Source: Diplonema papillatum (lineage: Eukaryota; Euglenozoa; Diplonemea; Diplonemida; Diplonemidae). From it: a DNA stretch of 64,000 nt. Below the pieces are notes generated by a model, which was not told the DNA's origin, made no database searches, and was given only the letters and a program-made list of their open reading frames with translations. The position numbers and the translations under genes were made by a program. The stretch lies in NCBI GenBank assembly GCA_030068145.1, contig JAPJBO010000120.1, positions 248,001-312,000 of the forward strand, given 5' to 3'. This document shows positions 22,365-31,058 of this stretch, one piece after another; the stretch's first letter is position 1, and each line of letters opens with the position of its first letter.

Positions 22365-23315
22365 GGGTACGACTCCCCGTGGGGAGGCTGTCCGGAAAAC
22401 CTATTTTTGAGATTTTTTGACGTTTGGATGGCTATTCCAGGCACCAATCACCTGGAAATACAGTTTGAATGTCTTGGACACCCCGCACTTTTCAGTACCT
22501 TTTCCGTCGTTTTTGAGGTGTTATGAGGGGTGCTGACGCAGCCGACCCCCCCTCGGGGCGGCGGGCGCATTTCCATGCCGCTGGCTCGGTAAACCTCAGG
22601 AACCCCCGTGGACACGCGTTCAAGACCTCTGAACGGCCATAAATCCTCTCCTGGGGCCTTCCGCGCCCCAGAAACGGCGAGGAACACTTTTAAAATCACT
22701 GATAATACATCCAGGCACACGAAAAATGCCAGCGGAAAAACTAAAAATACACGTGGAAACACTAAAAATACACGCGGAAACACTAAAAATACACGCGGAA
22801 ACACTAATAATACAAGCGGAAACACCAAGAAAGCACGCGGAACAGCTGAGATTGTACGCAGAAGTCCCTAAAAAGCCTGTACTGTAGACTGTAGGCATTC
22901 CAGCCCCTTCCCTTTGCGGTCTTGCAGCTCAGCGGGCTGCTGGGTGCCGTCTGCAGCACTGCCGGCTGTGTTCGGGTTGTTTTCTTAGTTTTACTAGTGT
23001 GTTTGCTTGTATTTCCAGTATTTTTGCGTCTATATCTGGTGGTCCCGCTTGTATCTTAGTGTTTTTGTGTGTATTTTTAGTGTATTTTAAGTGGTCTGGC
23101 TGTGTTTTTAGTGTATTTTTAGTGGGTTTGGATGTATTCTTCGTGCTTTTGTTCGTGTTTCCTGGGGGTCCTGAGGTCGGGCCTGGGCCTGGGGTGGTAT
23201 TTGAACCTTTCTGGTGTTCGGCACATGTCCATAGGGGCTTCTCAGGGCTGCCAAGCCCCCAGCAATGATGAAACCTGCCAAAACGCACCATCACGCGCCA
23301 GGACCGTCCGGCGGC
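22365..23315. repeat. Inverted pair of ~21-bp minisatellites
   Basis: Copies of aacactaaaaatacacgcgg (about seven, 22685-22860) on the left face the mirrored gtgtatttttagtgt motif (22985-23150) on the right. That is the same layout, two inward-facing arrays, as the TIR elements nearby, but I could not fix terminal repeats. No gene is seen in the rest. Confidence 0.55.
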
Positions 23316-25628
23316 GGGGGGGGGGGGGGGGGGGGGGGGGTCGTTGTATAATGGTTTAGCTTGAAGGGTGTTGGAAAGGTTGAAAAAGGTTTTGGGGGTC
23401 ACCGTCGGTTTGTGTTTTTATTTTTTTCTGTATATTTTTTTTGGGGGTAATTATTTTTTCGGGGGTTCGCGTAACCCTTCTTTTCCGGAAGATAACGTTA
23501 TCTTTTCTTTTCTCTCTGGCGCTCTTTTTCTCTCTATCTCTCTCTTTGGCTAGCAAAGCGACTATTGCGACCGACACCACGACCACACCCGTAATGAATG
23601 TGATCAAGGGCCCCCCACGTTCTACATGTTGAGCAGGGGTTGCCATGTAGCCCGTACCGGTCTAAGCCTTCATTGCAGCTTCCATAAGCACCCCCGTTGG
23701 GACGGGTCCGACGGTCCGTTAGTCATCAGCGACATCGGGCGGGAAAAAGTAAATAAAAAGAAAGGGGAAAAATGGGGGTGTGGGTGGATAAGCTCGTGGT
23801 AGGTTGTTCGGAAATAAGTACAACCTCAAACTACGCCTAGCACAGGGCCAGGCGGCATATACGTGCCTTCATCCTCTCATGTTAGTGTGCGTTCACTCGT
23901 ACAGACACTTCGAGTTTTTCCCGTTAGTCAGGGTAAACGGGTGCGGAGTGAAACATAGACCAGCCAGCAATCAAGAATCCGATGAGGCTCAAACGACGCG
24001 GATCAGAATCTCACACCCGCGAGGTGGCAACGTCTCTCATGCGCGCGGAGTCCCCTCAGACCTTGGAACGTCTGGCCATCCTTCGTGCATTCGACGGAGC
24101 AGTGTTGACATCGCAGCACCGGGGAACCTGTTAACTGCTGTTCAAACAACTGACCATGCGGTGTCAGACATTGGGAGTCCGGCAAGGGCGGGCAGGGTGG
24201 CGAATTACCAAAGGGGCAGAAGGAGTCAGGTGATCCTTCCGACTGCCGGCTCATCAAATTACCGGCTGAACCTGGGGGTGCAGGCAAGTCGGGTAGCCGA
24301 TCCTGAGTAGGAAGCACCATGGAGGGTGACGGGGCACGGACAGTCATGTCGTGGGCATTCCGGGGGATCCGGACAAAGGCCGCGAGGTAAACGTCACCCC
24401 ACGGAATGTCGTCGACAGAGGTGACGTGCAGGTCGTCGAAGAGGATCCACCCCGTGTCTTGCGCAACGTACGTGACGTAGTGCCCGCTAGCCGTATCCTC
24501 CCCCATGTGCACCACGACGGCTGCGAGGCGTAGCAGATGGTCCGGCGGTCCGAAGAAGGGGGGCAGTTTCACGTCATTCTGGCGCCTGGCACCGTTTCTC
24601 GTGTAGATGCCAAACTGCATCAGAACACATTCAGCTGTCAGACGGAGATCCATACTTTCAACCACCGTACCTACAGCCTTGCAGTCGCATACTCTCTCCG
24701 GATTCACAAACCCGTGCACGTGGAGAGAGTCTTCCAGCTTCCTTCCGCAAGGAATTTGCAAACATTGCATTACCTGACTGCTGGAAGAAGTGCGTCCACA
24801 TGCACTGCATCGTACTGAGCTGGTCCAGCCGTTCTCCAAGCATGTTACGAAGAGTTGGTAGCCCGGGCAGGGGGTCCCCGTTTCGTCCGGACCCAGCGTC
24901 GCACTAGTCGCGCTGAGTATCGCTACCAGAGCTTCGTGCGCATCGTGCTGCCGTGCATCGCAGAAGTTTGCGAACATGCTCAGGATGGCTTGGACACCCA
25001 TTCTCCGACAATCCCGGCTACGCTGGTCACCACTGTCGCGAGAGCTTGACAGCATGGCAAAGTAAGCCAGGAAGTCCCCGAGAAATCCACGGCAGTTGGG
25101 GAGGTCCTGCGCAAGGCTCCAGTACATCTCTCTGATCGGCCCAACCCGTAGCAGGAGCTGCAGCACCGCACCAAAGAAGCACGTGTTCCCCAGATTCGGG
25201 AGGCCGGCGGGGCCAAACAGCGTCGGATCATGCCTCACGGAAGGCGGGTGTGTACAAACGACTGATCGGTAGCACGTGGATGGAGGGGCAACTGTTAGAA
25301 CCGGTTTGTGGACATTCGAGCGGCGTCGCTTTGAAGCCCGTTGTTCGTCCTCTTCAGCCTTTCGCTTGTGGCCTTTCCGCGTGGACTCACGGGGGGCGGT
25401 CGTGTCAGCCTGTCGGGTCGGTGCTTCGGTGGGCGGTGATCGGGGGGAGTCATCTTCAGCTTCCGGGACAGGTTGGGGGCGGCCATTGTATTTCACGAAG
25501 GGTCTTTCAGCCAGAAGGCGCTCGATCGCAAGGTCCATCGCGGCCGGCTCTGGCAGTGATAGAGTGCGTTCCACCTCGTGAAAAAGCCAGAAGAAGTGCC
25601 CCCGCACCTTCCCGCAATGCTCGCCGGC
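23316..25628 (-). mobile_element. RT-USP retroelement, 5'-truncated member (copy B)
   Basis: It reads on the minus strand. It starts at 25628, directly after the poly-C tail of copy A, with the USP-side linker frame, and ends after about 660 bp of 3' flank in acaacga followed by 25 C (23316-23340). The 3' flank shares blocks with copy A: 23527-23730 with 25795-25990, and 23785-23860 with 26040-26130. The RT half is absent. The predicted protein is only about half identical to copy A by eye, so B is not a recent copy of A. Confidence 0.8.
24003..25628 (-). CDS. Deubiquitinase-zinc finger ORF of copy B
   Basis: About 540 open codons, beginning in frame after the poly-C junction (GEHCGKVRGHFFWLFHEVER) and ending TGA at 24003. 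A charged linker with a nuclear-localisation-like run (KGHKRKAEEDEQ, KRRRS) is followed by a complete peptidase C19 fold: Cys box GLPNLGNTCFFGAVLQ, CDARQHDAHEAL, zinc-binding CSAC and CDC pairs, His box ASGHYVTYV and LFDD. The C-terminus has CQHC followed by LRGLRAHERRC, a C2HC-type finger. All three triad positions are present, so it could be a working ubiquitin hydrolase. The first ATG-type start is not obvious; the frame probably began in the lost RT part, or a new start is used. Confidence 0.75.
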   Translation of the reverse strand, partial: AGEHCGKVRGHFFWLFHEVERTLSLPEPAAMDLAIERLLAERPFVKYNGRPQPVPEAEDDSPRSPPTEAPTRQADTTAPRESTRKGHKRKAEEDEQRASKRRRSNVHKPVLTVAPPSTCYRSVVCTHPPSVRHDPTLFGPAGLPNLGNTCFFGAVLQLLLRVGPIREMYWSLAQDLPNCRGFLGDFLAYFAMLSSSRDSGDQRSRDCRRMGVQAILSMFANFCDARQHDAHEALVAILSATSATLGPDETGTPCPGYQLFVTCLENGWTSSVRCSACGRTSSSSQVMQCLQIPCGRKLEDSLHVHGFVNPERVCDCKAVGTVVESMDLRLTAECVLMQFGIYTRNGARRQNDVKLPPFFGPPDHLLRLAAVVVHMGEDTASGHYVTYVAQDTGWILFDDLHVTSVDDIPWGDVYLAAFVRIPRNAHDMTVRAPSPSMVLPTQDRLPDLPAPPGSAGNLMSRQSEGSPDSFCPFGNSPPCPPLPDSQCLTPHGQLFEQQLTGSPVLRCQHCSVECTKDGQTFQGLRGLRAHERRCHLAGVRF

Positions 25629-28600
25629 GGGGGGGGGGGGGGGGGGTCGTTGTTGTTGGTGATGGTTTTGTGGGATGAAGTAGGGGAAAGAGAATTTCTT
25701 TTTGCGGTGGTCTCCGCTGGCCTGGTAGTCCGTGCTACCTCCTTTCTTTTACACTCGTTCTCTTCTCTACTCACTACTGTACGTACTCTTTCGCTCTTTT
25801 TCTCTCTTTGGCTAGCCAAAACAAAAGACTTCTGCGACCGACACCACGAACACATTCGCAATGAATGTGGCCCTGGGCCCCCCACGTGCATACATGTTGA
25901 GCAGGGGTTGCCATGTAGCCCGTATCGGTCTAAGTCAACACTGTTACTTTCATGGGATGTTCACCGGGGAAGGGTCCGACCTAACCGTTAGTCAACAGCA
26001 ACGTCGAAAAGGGGGAGGGGGAAAGAAGATAGAAAATCGGTGGGGTTGACAAGCTCGTAAGTGGTTGTTTGTAGATCAGTACAACCTTAAACTACGCCTA
26101 GCACACGGCCAGGCGGTCTTTAACGAACCTCCAGTACATTAAACGCAAGTCGGCAGGTCGTCATCAGACGCGGCACGAAAAGCAAACGTCGCCGACGCAG
26201 CACTTCAGCAATGCGTCCTCTTATTTACAGTGGGCACCGTACCTGAACTCAGCCCCGCTAGGCCGAGATTCCGGCTGTTCCGCAGGGCATACATCACTCC
26301 CCGAAGTTGACGTACGTGCAGAGACGTTCGTGCACATGCAGGCCTCTGAGGCCCCGGAACAATCGACCGTCCTTGGTGCGGTCGGTGAAGCAGCGCTTGC
26401 AGCGCAGTTCCGGGGGGTCCTTGGGCTGTTCAGGTGGCTGGTCGTGTGCTGCCAAAGCAGCGTCGGAGGGCATGGGTTGGCAAGATGCCAGATTCGCGTC
26501 GGTACAGGGCGGACTAGAAGGTATCAGCGGGACCTGCAGTGGGACTGTTGTTGCCATCATAGTAGGTGATGGCAAGCGTTCGACCACCTCGTGGGACGCA
26601 TTGGGGATTCGTACGTATGCGGCGAGGTATATGTCAGTCCAAGGAACGTTGTCGACGTGCAAGACTCGTTCGTCATCGAAAAGCGTCCATTGCATCCCTT
26701 GCAAGACGTATGTGACAAAATGGCCGCTTGTCGTATTTTGTCCCGTGTGTACAACCACCGCGGAAAGGCGTAGTGTGCCGTCCGGCAGTCGCAGGAGGAG
26801 CGGTAGGGAAGCGTCATTCCGTAGTCTCGCACCATCGCTTGCGTAAATGCCGAACTGCAACAGCAGGCACTCGGACGCCACATGCACGTTCATGGTCTCC
26901 ACAACGGATCCAGCAGCTCCGCAGTCACACCTCCTCTCCGGATTCATAATTCCACGAACACAGAATGCGTCCTCCACCGGCCTTCCACGAGGGACTTGAA
27001 GACACCGTACCAGTTGATGACGGGTGGATGTGGCGCCACAGGCGATACATCGTGTTGTTGTCGTCATCGTGTTTTCCAGGCACGTCTGGAAAAGCCGCCA
27101 ATCCGGACAAGCCTCCGTCGTCTCGTCCGGCCCTAGGGAGCTGTCTGTCCTATCCAGAATTGCAACCAAAGCCTCGTGCGCGTCGTGCTGTCGCGCATCG
27201 CAGAACATTGGGAGCATGGCGAGGATTGTTTCAGCCCCTATCCTTCGGCTGTCTTGGCTGAGCTGGCTCCTCCCCGAGCGCGAGCTTACCAGTAGGACGA
27301 AGTACGTCAAGAACTCCTTCAGGAACCCCCGGAAATTCAGAGGATTCTGCGCAAGACTGTAATACATGTTCTCGATCGGTTCCACACGCAACAAGAGCTG
27401 CAGTACCGCATTGAGAAAACAAGTATTCCCAAGGTTCGGGAGGCCGGCAGGTTCAAACGGTGACGGGTCGAACATGCGGGAGGGCCGTTGGATACAAATG
27501 ACAGCTTGGCGGCCGACAGCGGGTGATGATTCCAGCATGTCAGGCACTGCATGGGACACGTCGCAGCGCCGTTTCGGTCCAGGCTGAGCAGCCTCATCGT
27601 CTCTGCGCTTGCGCTTTCCTTTAGTCGTCCCATCCTGGGGCACAAGATCACGACGCTGCTTCGGAGCCGCAGTGGAAGGCCGATCGGGCGTATCTCGTTC
27701 CGTTCGTGTGCCAGGTCGAGGACGGTCCCTGTATCTCACGAAGGCCTTCTCAGCGAGCAGCCTCTCGACCGCTTGGTCGATGGACTCCAAGTCGGGCATC
27801 TGCAGAATGCGTTCCACTTCATGTACGAGCCACACGAAGTGCGCACGGATCTTCTCGCAGTGATCACCGAACTTCGCTTCTGGGTACGTGTCTAGTAACC
27901 ATTTACGAAACCCACTTTTTAAGACACTCTTGCGGTACCCCCGTCTCATGAGCTTCAGCACCGTGTTGTTCATCTCGGTCTTAAAGTCATGGAGGTTGTT
28001 CGCAATCCTGCCGTTACGCACAAGCGCTCCGATGAGGATACTCGACCCAAAGTTCGATGGAGCCGTGGAGAGCACGGATGTGTACGCCAAGGGCTGGTAT
28101 CGGTATGCCTTCGCTTTGTCGAGGACTGACAGGCGCATGTATCTCCTCCCGGACATCTCGGAGACTTCATGTCGAATCCGAATACCAAGGAAAGTGGCGT
28201 CCCCAACCTTGGCGTTTGTCTGTTTGTACCTCATGTTGTACACAGATTCCGGTGGGGGTTTTGTGCCGAAACACAACAGATCGTCAATGAAGCGGCGTGT
28301 CAGGCTAAGCAATGCCGCACGTTGCGTGTCCCCGTCTTCCAAGAGTCGCATCATGTATTTTCGCTCTTTCGCATAGCAAAAGAGGTTGGCGATGTCCGGG
28401 GAAGCGTTCGCACCCATTGGGATGCCTAGCGTCTGCCTCATGAGAACCCTATTGACCAGAACATAGGTATTCACCAGGCAGAAAGACAAGAGGGTCTTGA
28501 GCTCCTGCGCCGAATACGCTGCTTCATGTGACCGTACCTCCGTGTTTACCTTAAAGGCGAAACAGCGCTTCTTACGAGTCGGCCCGTGTTGGCTCTTCGG

Positions 28601-30024
28601 ACGTACTAATACGAGTCTTCCCGCGTCCACGTTCAAACGTGCAGCCTCCGCCGCGAAGGCCTCATTAATCGTGTCCGCAACCGCATTAAGAAGCTCCTCA
28701 AGCTCCAGCTGGTCATACATCGTTGTAAAGTCAAATGTACCAGCGTCCAGCTGCGCGAGTTCGTCCGCGTGTGTCTTCAGGAAGAAGGCCGTGTCGTCGC
28801 TCGACTCCGTGATCCAGAAGTACCGGTACCCAGTCGCGTTGAACCGAATGTCGTCTTCCCGCCGGAGGATGCTCATGATCGCCTTCAGCAAGCCGGTCAG
28901 GTCCAGTTGCGCGTCCGTCGTAGACGAGAACGTGGTCTTAGGGCGGGCGTCCCGTCCAGCATCGGCCGCCTCGGAGTCGGAGTCGACACAGTTCTTCCGC
29001 GAAACCCCAGCGATGTACCGCATGGACGTCACTTCCTTGTGCAGCTTCAGGGTGCCATATAGGTATGGGAGGACGTTCGATGAGTGTAATCCTTCCCGTC
29101 CGAGGTAGGCCTTGTGCCTCGCAATGACTTGTTGAGGCGTCTCTTCGCTCGGGGAGTAGTTCGTACTGTGATTGACCTTCGCGTGTAAGTCCTGGTTGTA
29201 AAATCTTTTACACACGAAGCCGAAATCATGCGAGCTCTTGTCCACGGGCAGGATCACGAGATGTTCCTGCAACTCCAACAGTTTTTTACGCGCTCCAGCC
29301 GTCAGCTCCGGATCGGCTCCCACCCGGGAGAGGTCAACCGTGGCTAGTATCTTCCTCCGTAGCATCCTTGCGAAGTGCGGAGGGGCGTCCTTGAATTGCT
29401 CCTCAACGAACTGGGTCACAGCTTTGTCGACCTCCCTGCAAACGGCTTCTTCCCCACCGTCCGGTCGGAACTTGCGACCCTTGTCAAAAAGCGAAATTAG
29501 CTCGCTCGACGTTTTGAGGAGGTGTGCCTGCCCGCACGCATGCCCTTGGATGTGGTATCCGTCTAGAAGGTAGCGTTGGCAAGGGCATTCACCAGGGGGA
29601 GGGGCCGGGGCAGCAGTTGTTTGTCGCGAAACATCCGTAAAGTTTGACAGAAGGACCCCGAGGGGAGGATTAAGCGACGTGGAAACCCTCGTGTTCACGA
29701 AGTCCGTTGAGTCCGCGAGCATTTCACGGAGTTCGGTATCGTGACGGAAAACGGCGGCTAGCTTCCTTTCATCCATCATCTTGCTCACCTGCCGTATGCA
29801 GAACCAAGGCGTTCGTGCTGCACTCTTTTTCTTCTTCGCAAGATGGTTGATCTCACTAAGCCTCGCCGTGAGCAGCTCGTCCAGGATTGCTACCTTCGGG
29901 TGCTGCAGGTGCTCAACCATGAACATTCGCACCCAGGTACGAACTCTGTAAACGCGGCACGTCCTCGGAATGTATTTTTCGACACAGCCACGAAACCTGA
30001 AGGAGGTTTTCAGGTTCTGGCAGG
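25629..30024 (-). mobile_element. RT-USP retroelement, long member (copy A)
   Basis: It reads on the minus strand from about 30024, where a short TIR element abuts, to a tail of 18 C (25629-25646) preceded by acaacga. One long open frame occupies 26294-29926, followed by about 650 bp of 3' flank shared with copy B. No long terminal repeats are seen. The RT has the signature of a non-LTR-type family known from animal genomes, not an LTR element. The open frame looks whole. Confidence 0.8.
26294..29926 (-). CDS. Reverse transcriptase fused to ubiquitin-specific protease and zinc finger
   Basis: Single frame of 1210 residues from the first in-frame ATG (29924-29926); the frame stays open upstream to about 30027. 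Residues 112-155 (ECPC, IQGHACG, LFDKGRKFRP) and 226-242 (VDKSSHDFGFVCKRFYN) match the N-terminal signature of a widespread eukaryotic RT family that I know from cnidarian and fish genomes. RT motifs: LYGTLKLHKEVTSMRYIAG (about 289-307), motif A TFDFTTMYDQLE (397-408), motif B LGIPMGANASPDIANLF (500-516), motif C FIDD (546-549). A basic linker (KGKRKRRDD, KRRCD) leads to a peptidase C19 domain: Cys box GLPNLGNTCFLNAVLQ (C836), QHDAHE (913-918), zinc pairs (960/963, 1000/1002), His box SGHFVTYV (H1069), FDD (1084-1085). A C2HC finger (C1176, C1179, H1199, C1203) ends the protein. No endonuclease is recognised. The fusion is in one frame without an intron. Confidence 0.88.
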   Translation of the reverse strand: MFMVEHLQHPKVAILDELLTARLSEINHLAKKKKSAARTPWFCIRQVSKMMDERKLAAVFRHDTELREMLADSTDFVNTRVSTSLNPPLGVLLSNFTDVSRQTTAAPAPPPGECPCQRYLLDGYHIQGHACGQAHLLKTSSELISLFDKGRKFRPDGGEEAVCREVDKAVTQFVEEQFKDAPPHFARMLRRKILATVDLSRVGADPELTAGARKKLLELQEHLVILPVDKSSHDFGFVCKRFYNQDLHAKVNHSTNYSPSEETPQQVIARHKAYLGREGLHSSNVLPYLYGTLKLHKEVTSMRYIAGVSRKNCVDSDSEAADAGRDARPKTTFSSTTDAQLDLTGLLKAIMSILRREDDIRFNATGYRYFWITESSDDTAFFLKTHADELAQLDAGTFDFTTMYDQLELEELLNAVADTINEAFAAEAARLNVDAGRLVLVRPKSQHGPTRKKRCFAFKVNTEVRSHEAAYSAQELKTLLSFCLVNTYVLVNRVLMRQTLGIPMGANASPDIANLFCYAKERKYMMRLLEDGDTQRAALLSLTRRFIDDLLCFGTKPPPESVYNMRYKQTNAKVGDATFLGIRIRHEVSEMSGRRYMRLSVLDKAKAYRYQPLAYTSVLSTAPSNFGSSILIGALVRNGRIANNLHDFKTEMNNTVLKLMRRGYRKSVLKSGFRKWLLDTYPEAKFGDHCEKIRAHFVWLVHEVERILQMPDLESIDQAVERLLAEKAFVRYRDRPRPGTRTERDTPDRPSTAAPKQRRDLVPQDGTTKGKRKRRDDEAAQPGPKRRCDVSHAVPDMLESSPAVGRQAVICIQRPSRMFDPSPFEPAGLPNLGNTCFLNAVLQLLLRVEPIENMYYSLAQNPLNFRGFLKEFLTYFVLLVSSRSGRSQLSQDSRRIGAETILAMLPMFCDARQHDAHEALVAILDRTDSSLGPDETTEACPDWRLFQTCLENTMTTTTRCIACGATSTRHQLVRCLQVPRGRPVEDAFCVRGIMNPERRCDCGAAGSVVETMNVHVASECLLLQFGIYASDGARLRNDASLPLLLRLPDGTLRLSAVVVHTGQNTTSGHFVTYVLQGMQWTLFDDERVLHVDNVPWTDIYLAAYVRIPNASHEVVERLPSPTMMATTVPLQVPLIPSSPPCTDANLASCQPMPSDAALAAHDQPPEQPKDPPELRCKRCFTDRTKDGRLFRGLRGLHVHERLCTYVNFGE

Positions 30025-30190
30025 TCTAAAGGGTACCACGGCTCAGTCACCCAAGGTCACAGGTGGCAAGGTGGGTGTTGAAAAAAAAAAATTTTTTTTT
30101 GGGCCGGAATCCCTGAAAACTCGCATTTCGGAAAGTTTTTGTCCCACATTTTTCCCAGGGCATTTTGACCATTTCACCTTAGAGCCTCCG
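30025..30190. mobile_element. Short TIR element (copy 2, CTCTAAGGTG type)
   Basis: Ends tctaaagggtaccac and ccatttcaccttagag with a central aaaaaaaaaattttttttt palindrome match the elements at 14484-14614 and 30480-30620. It abuts the 5' end of RT-USP copy A. Confidence 0.65.
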
Positions 30191-30419
30191 CCCGCTCAGC
30201 CCCTATGGTAAATGCACGACTGTGAGCTTTTTTTATCAAATTTTATCAAGTTTATTTCTTGATTTTTTCTCGTCTTGCTCTCCGCTTGTTGTGGAAGCTG
30301 CAATATTGACGATTCCATCCTTGGATGGCGTGATTACCGTGGGCCTGGACCCTATCTGGACCCTAGCGCTAACCCGGGGCCCGGGGCCCGGGGCCCGGGC
30401 CCCGGAGACCCTGGATTTA
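30191..30419. other. Short spacer with ggcccgg repeats
   Basis: Only a short (ggggccc)n-type repeat at 30375-30402 stands out. Confidence 0.4.
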
Positions 30420-30690
30420 CAGGTACCCTTGCCCCCCCCCCTCTACAGTGCAGTTGCCTTGGAGGCTGGGTGGTCAAATTCTCTAAGGTGAAATGGTCAA
30501 AATTCCCTGCCAAAAGTGGGCCCACAAAATTTTTCCAAAGTGTGGTATTTGGGGTATTTGGGGCAAAAAAAAAAAAATTTTTTTTTTCTGACCGCCCACC
30601 GTGGTGACCACCTTAGAGTGTGACACCCCGGGGGGGGTCAGCCGGCTGATGGATGGATGGATGGTTCTTAACAAGATGCCTGGGGGGGGG
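30420..30690. mobile_element. Short TIR element and flank (copy 3, inverted to copy 1)
   Basis: The core at about 30480-30620 has ends ctctaaggtgaaatggtcaa and tgaccaccttagag. The whole block including the poly-C/G flank and ggatggttcttaacaag mirrors 14367-14660. Confidence 0.8.
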
Positions 30691-31055
30691 TGTGGGGGTG
30701 TTTTATTTCTGGAAGGGTTCGGTTTTGGGGTCGGTTTCGGGTTCGGTTTCCAAATCTAATTCTGGAAGGTTCGGTTTCGGGTTCGGTTTTGGGGTCGGTT
30801 TTCAGATTTAATTCTGGAAGGTTCGGTTTTGGGGTCGGTTTCGGGTTCGGTTTTCATTTCATTTAAATTTTTTGGTCAAAAATTTTTGGTCAAAATTTTT
30901 AGTCGAAAATTTTTGGTCAAAAATTTTTGGTCAAAATTTTTGGTCAAAATTTTTAGTCGAAAATTTTAGTCGAAAACTTTTGGTCAAAATTTTCTGTTCA
31001 AAAATTTTGGTCAAAAATTTTTGGTCAAAAATTTTAGTTGATGGCCAAAAATTTT
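30691..31055. repeat. ccgaacc and ggtcaaaattttt arrays
   Basis: ggtgttttatttctggaagg begins a ggttcggttttggggtcggt array (30691-30855), followed by about 14 units of ttttttggtcaaaa type (30866-31048). Confidence 0.85.
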
Positions 31056-31058
31056 TGG

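Noticed and set aside
25629-30024. LTR retroelement or virus-like element
   Set aside because: No terminal repeats, no capsid, protease or integrase; the RT motifs belong to a non-LTR-type family and the protease is a ubiquitin hydrolase.
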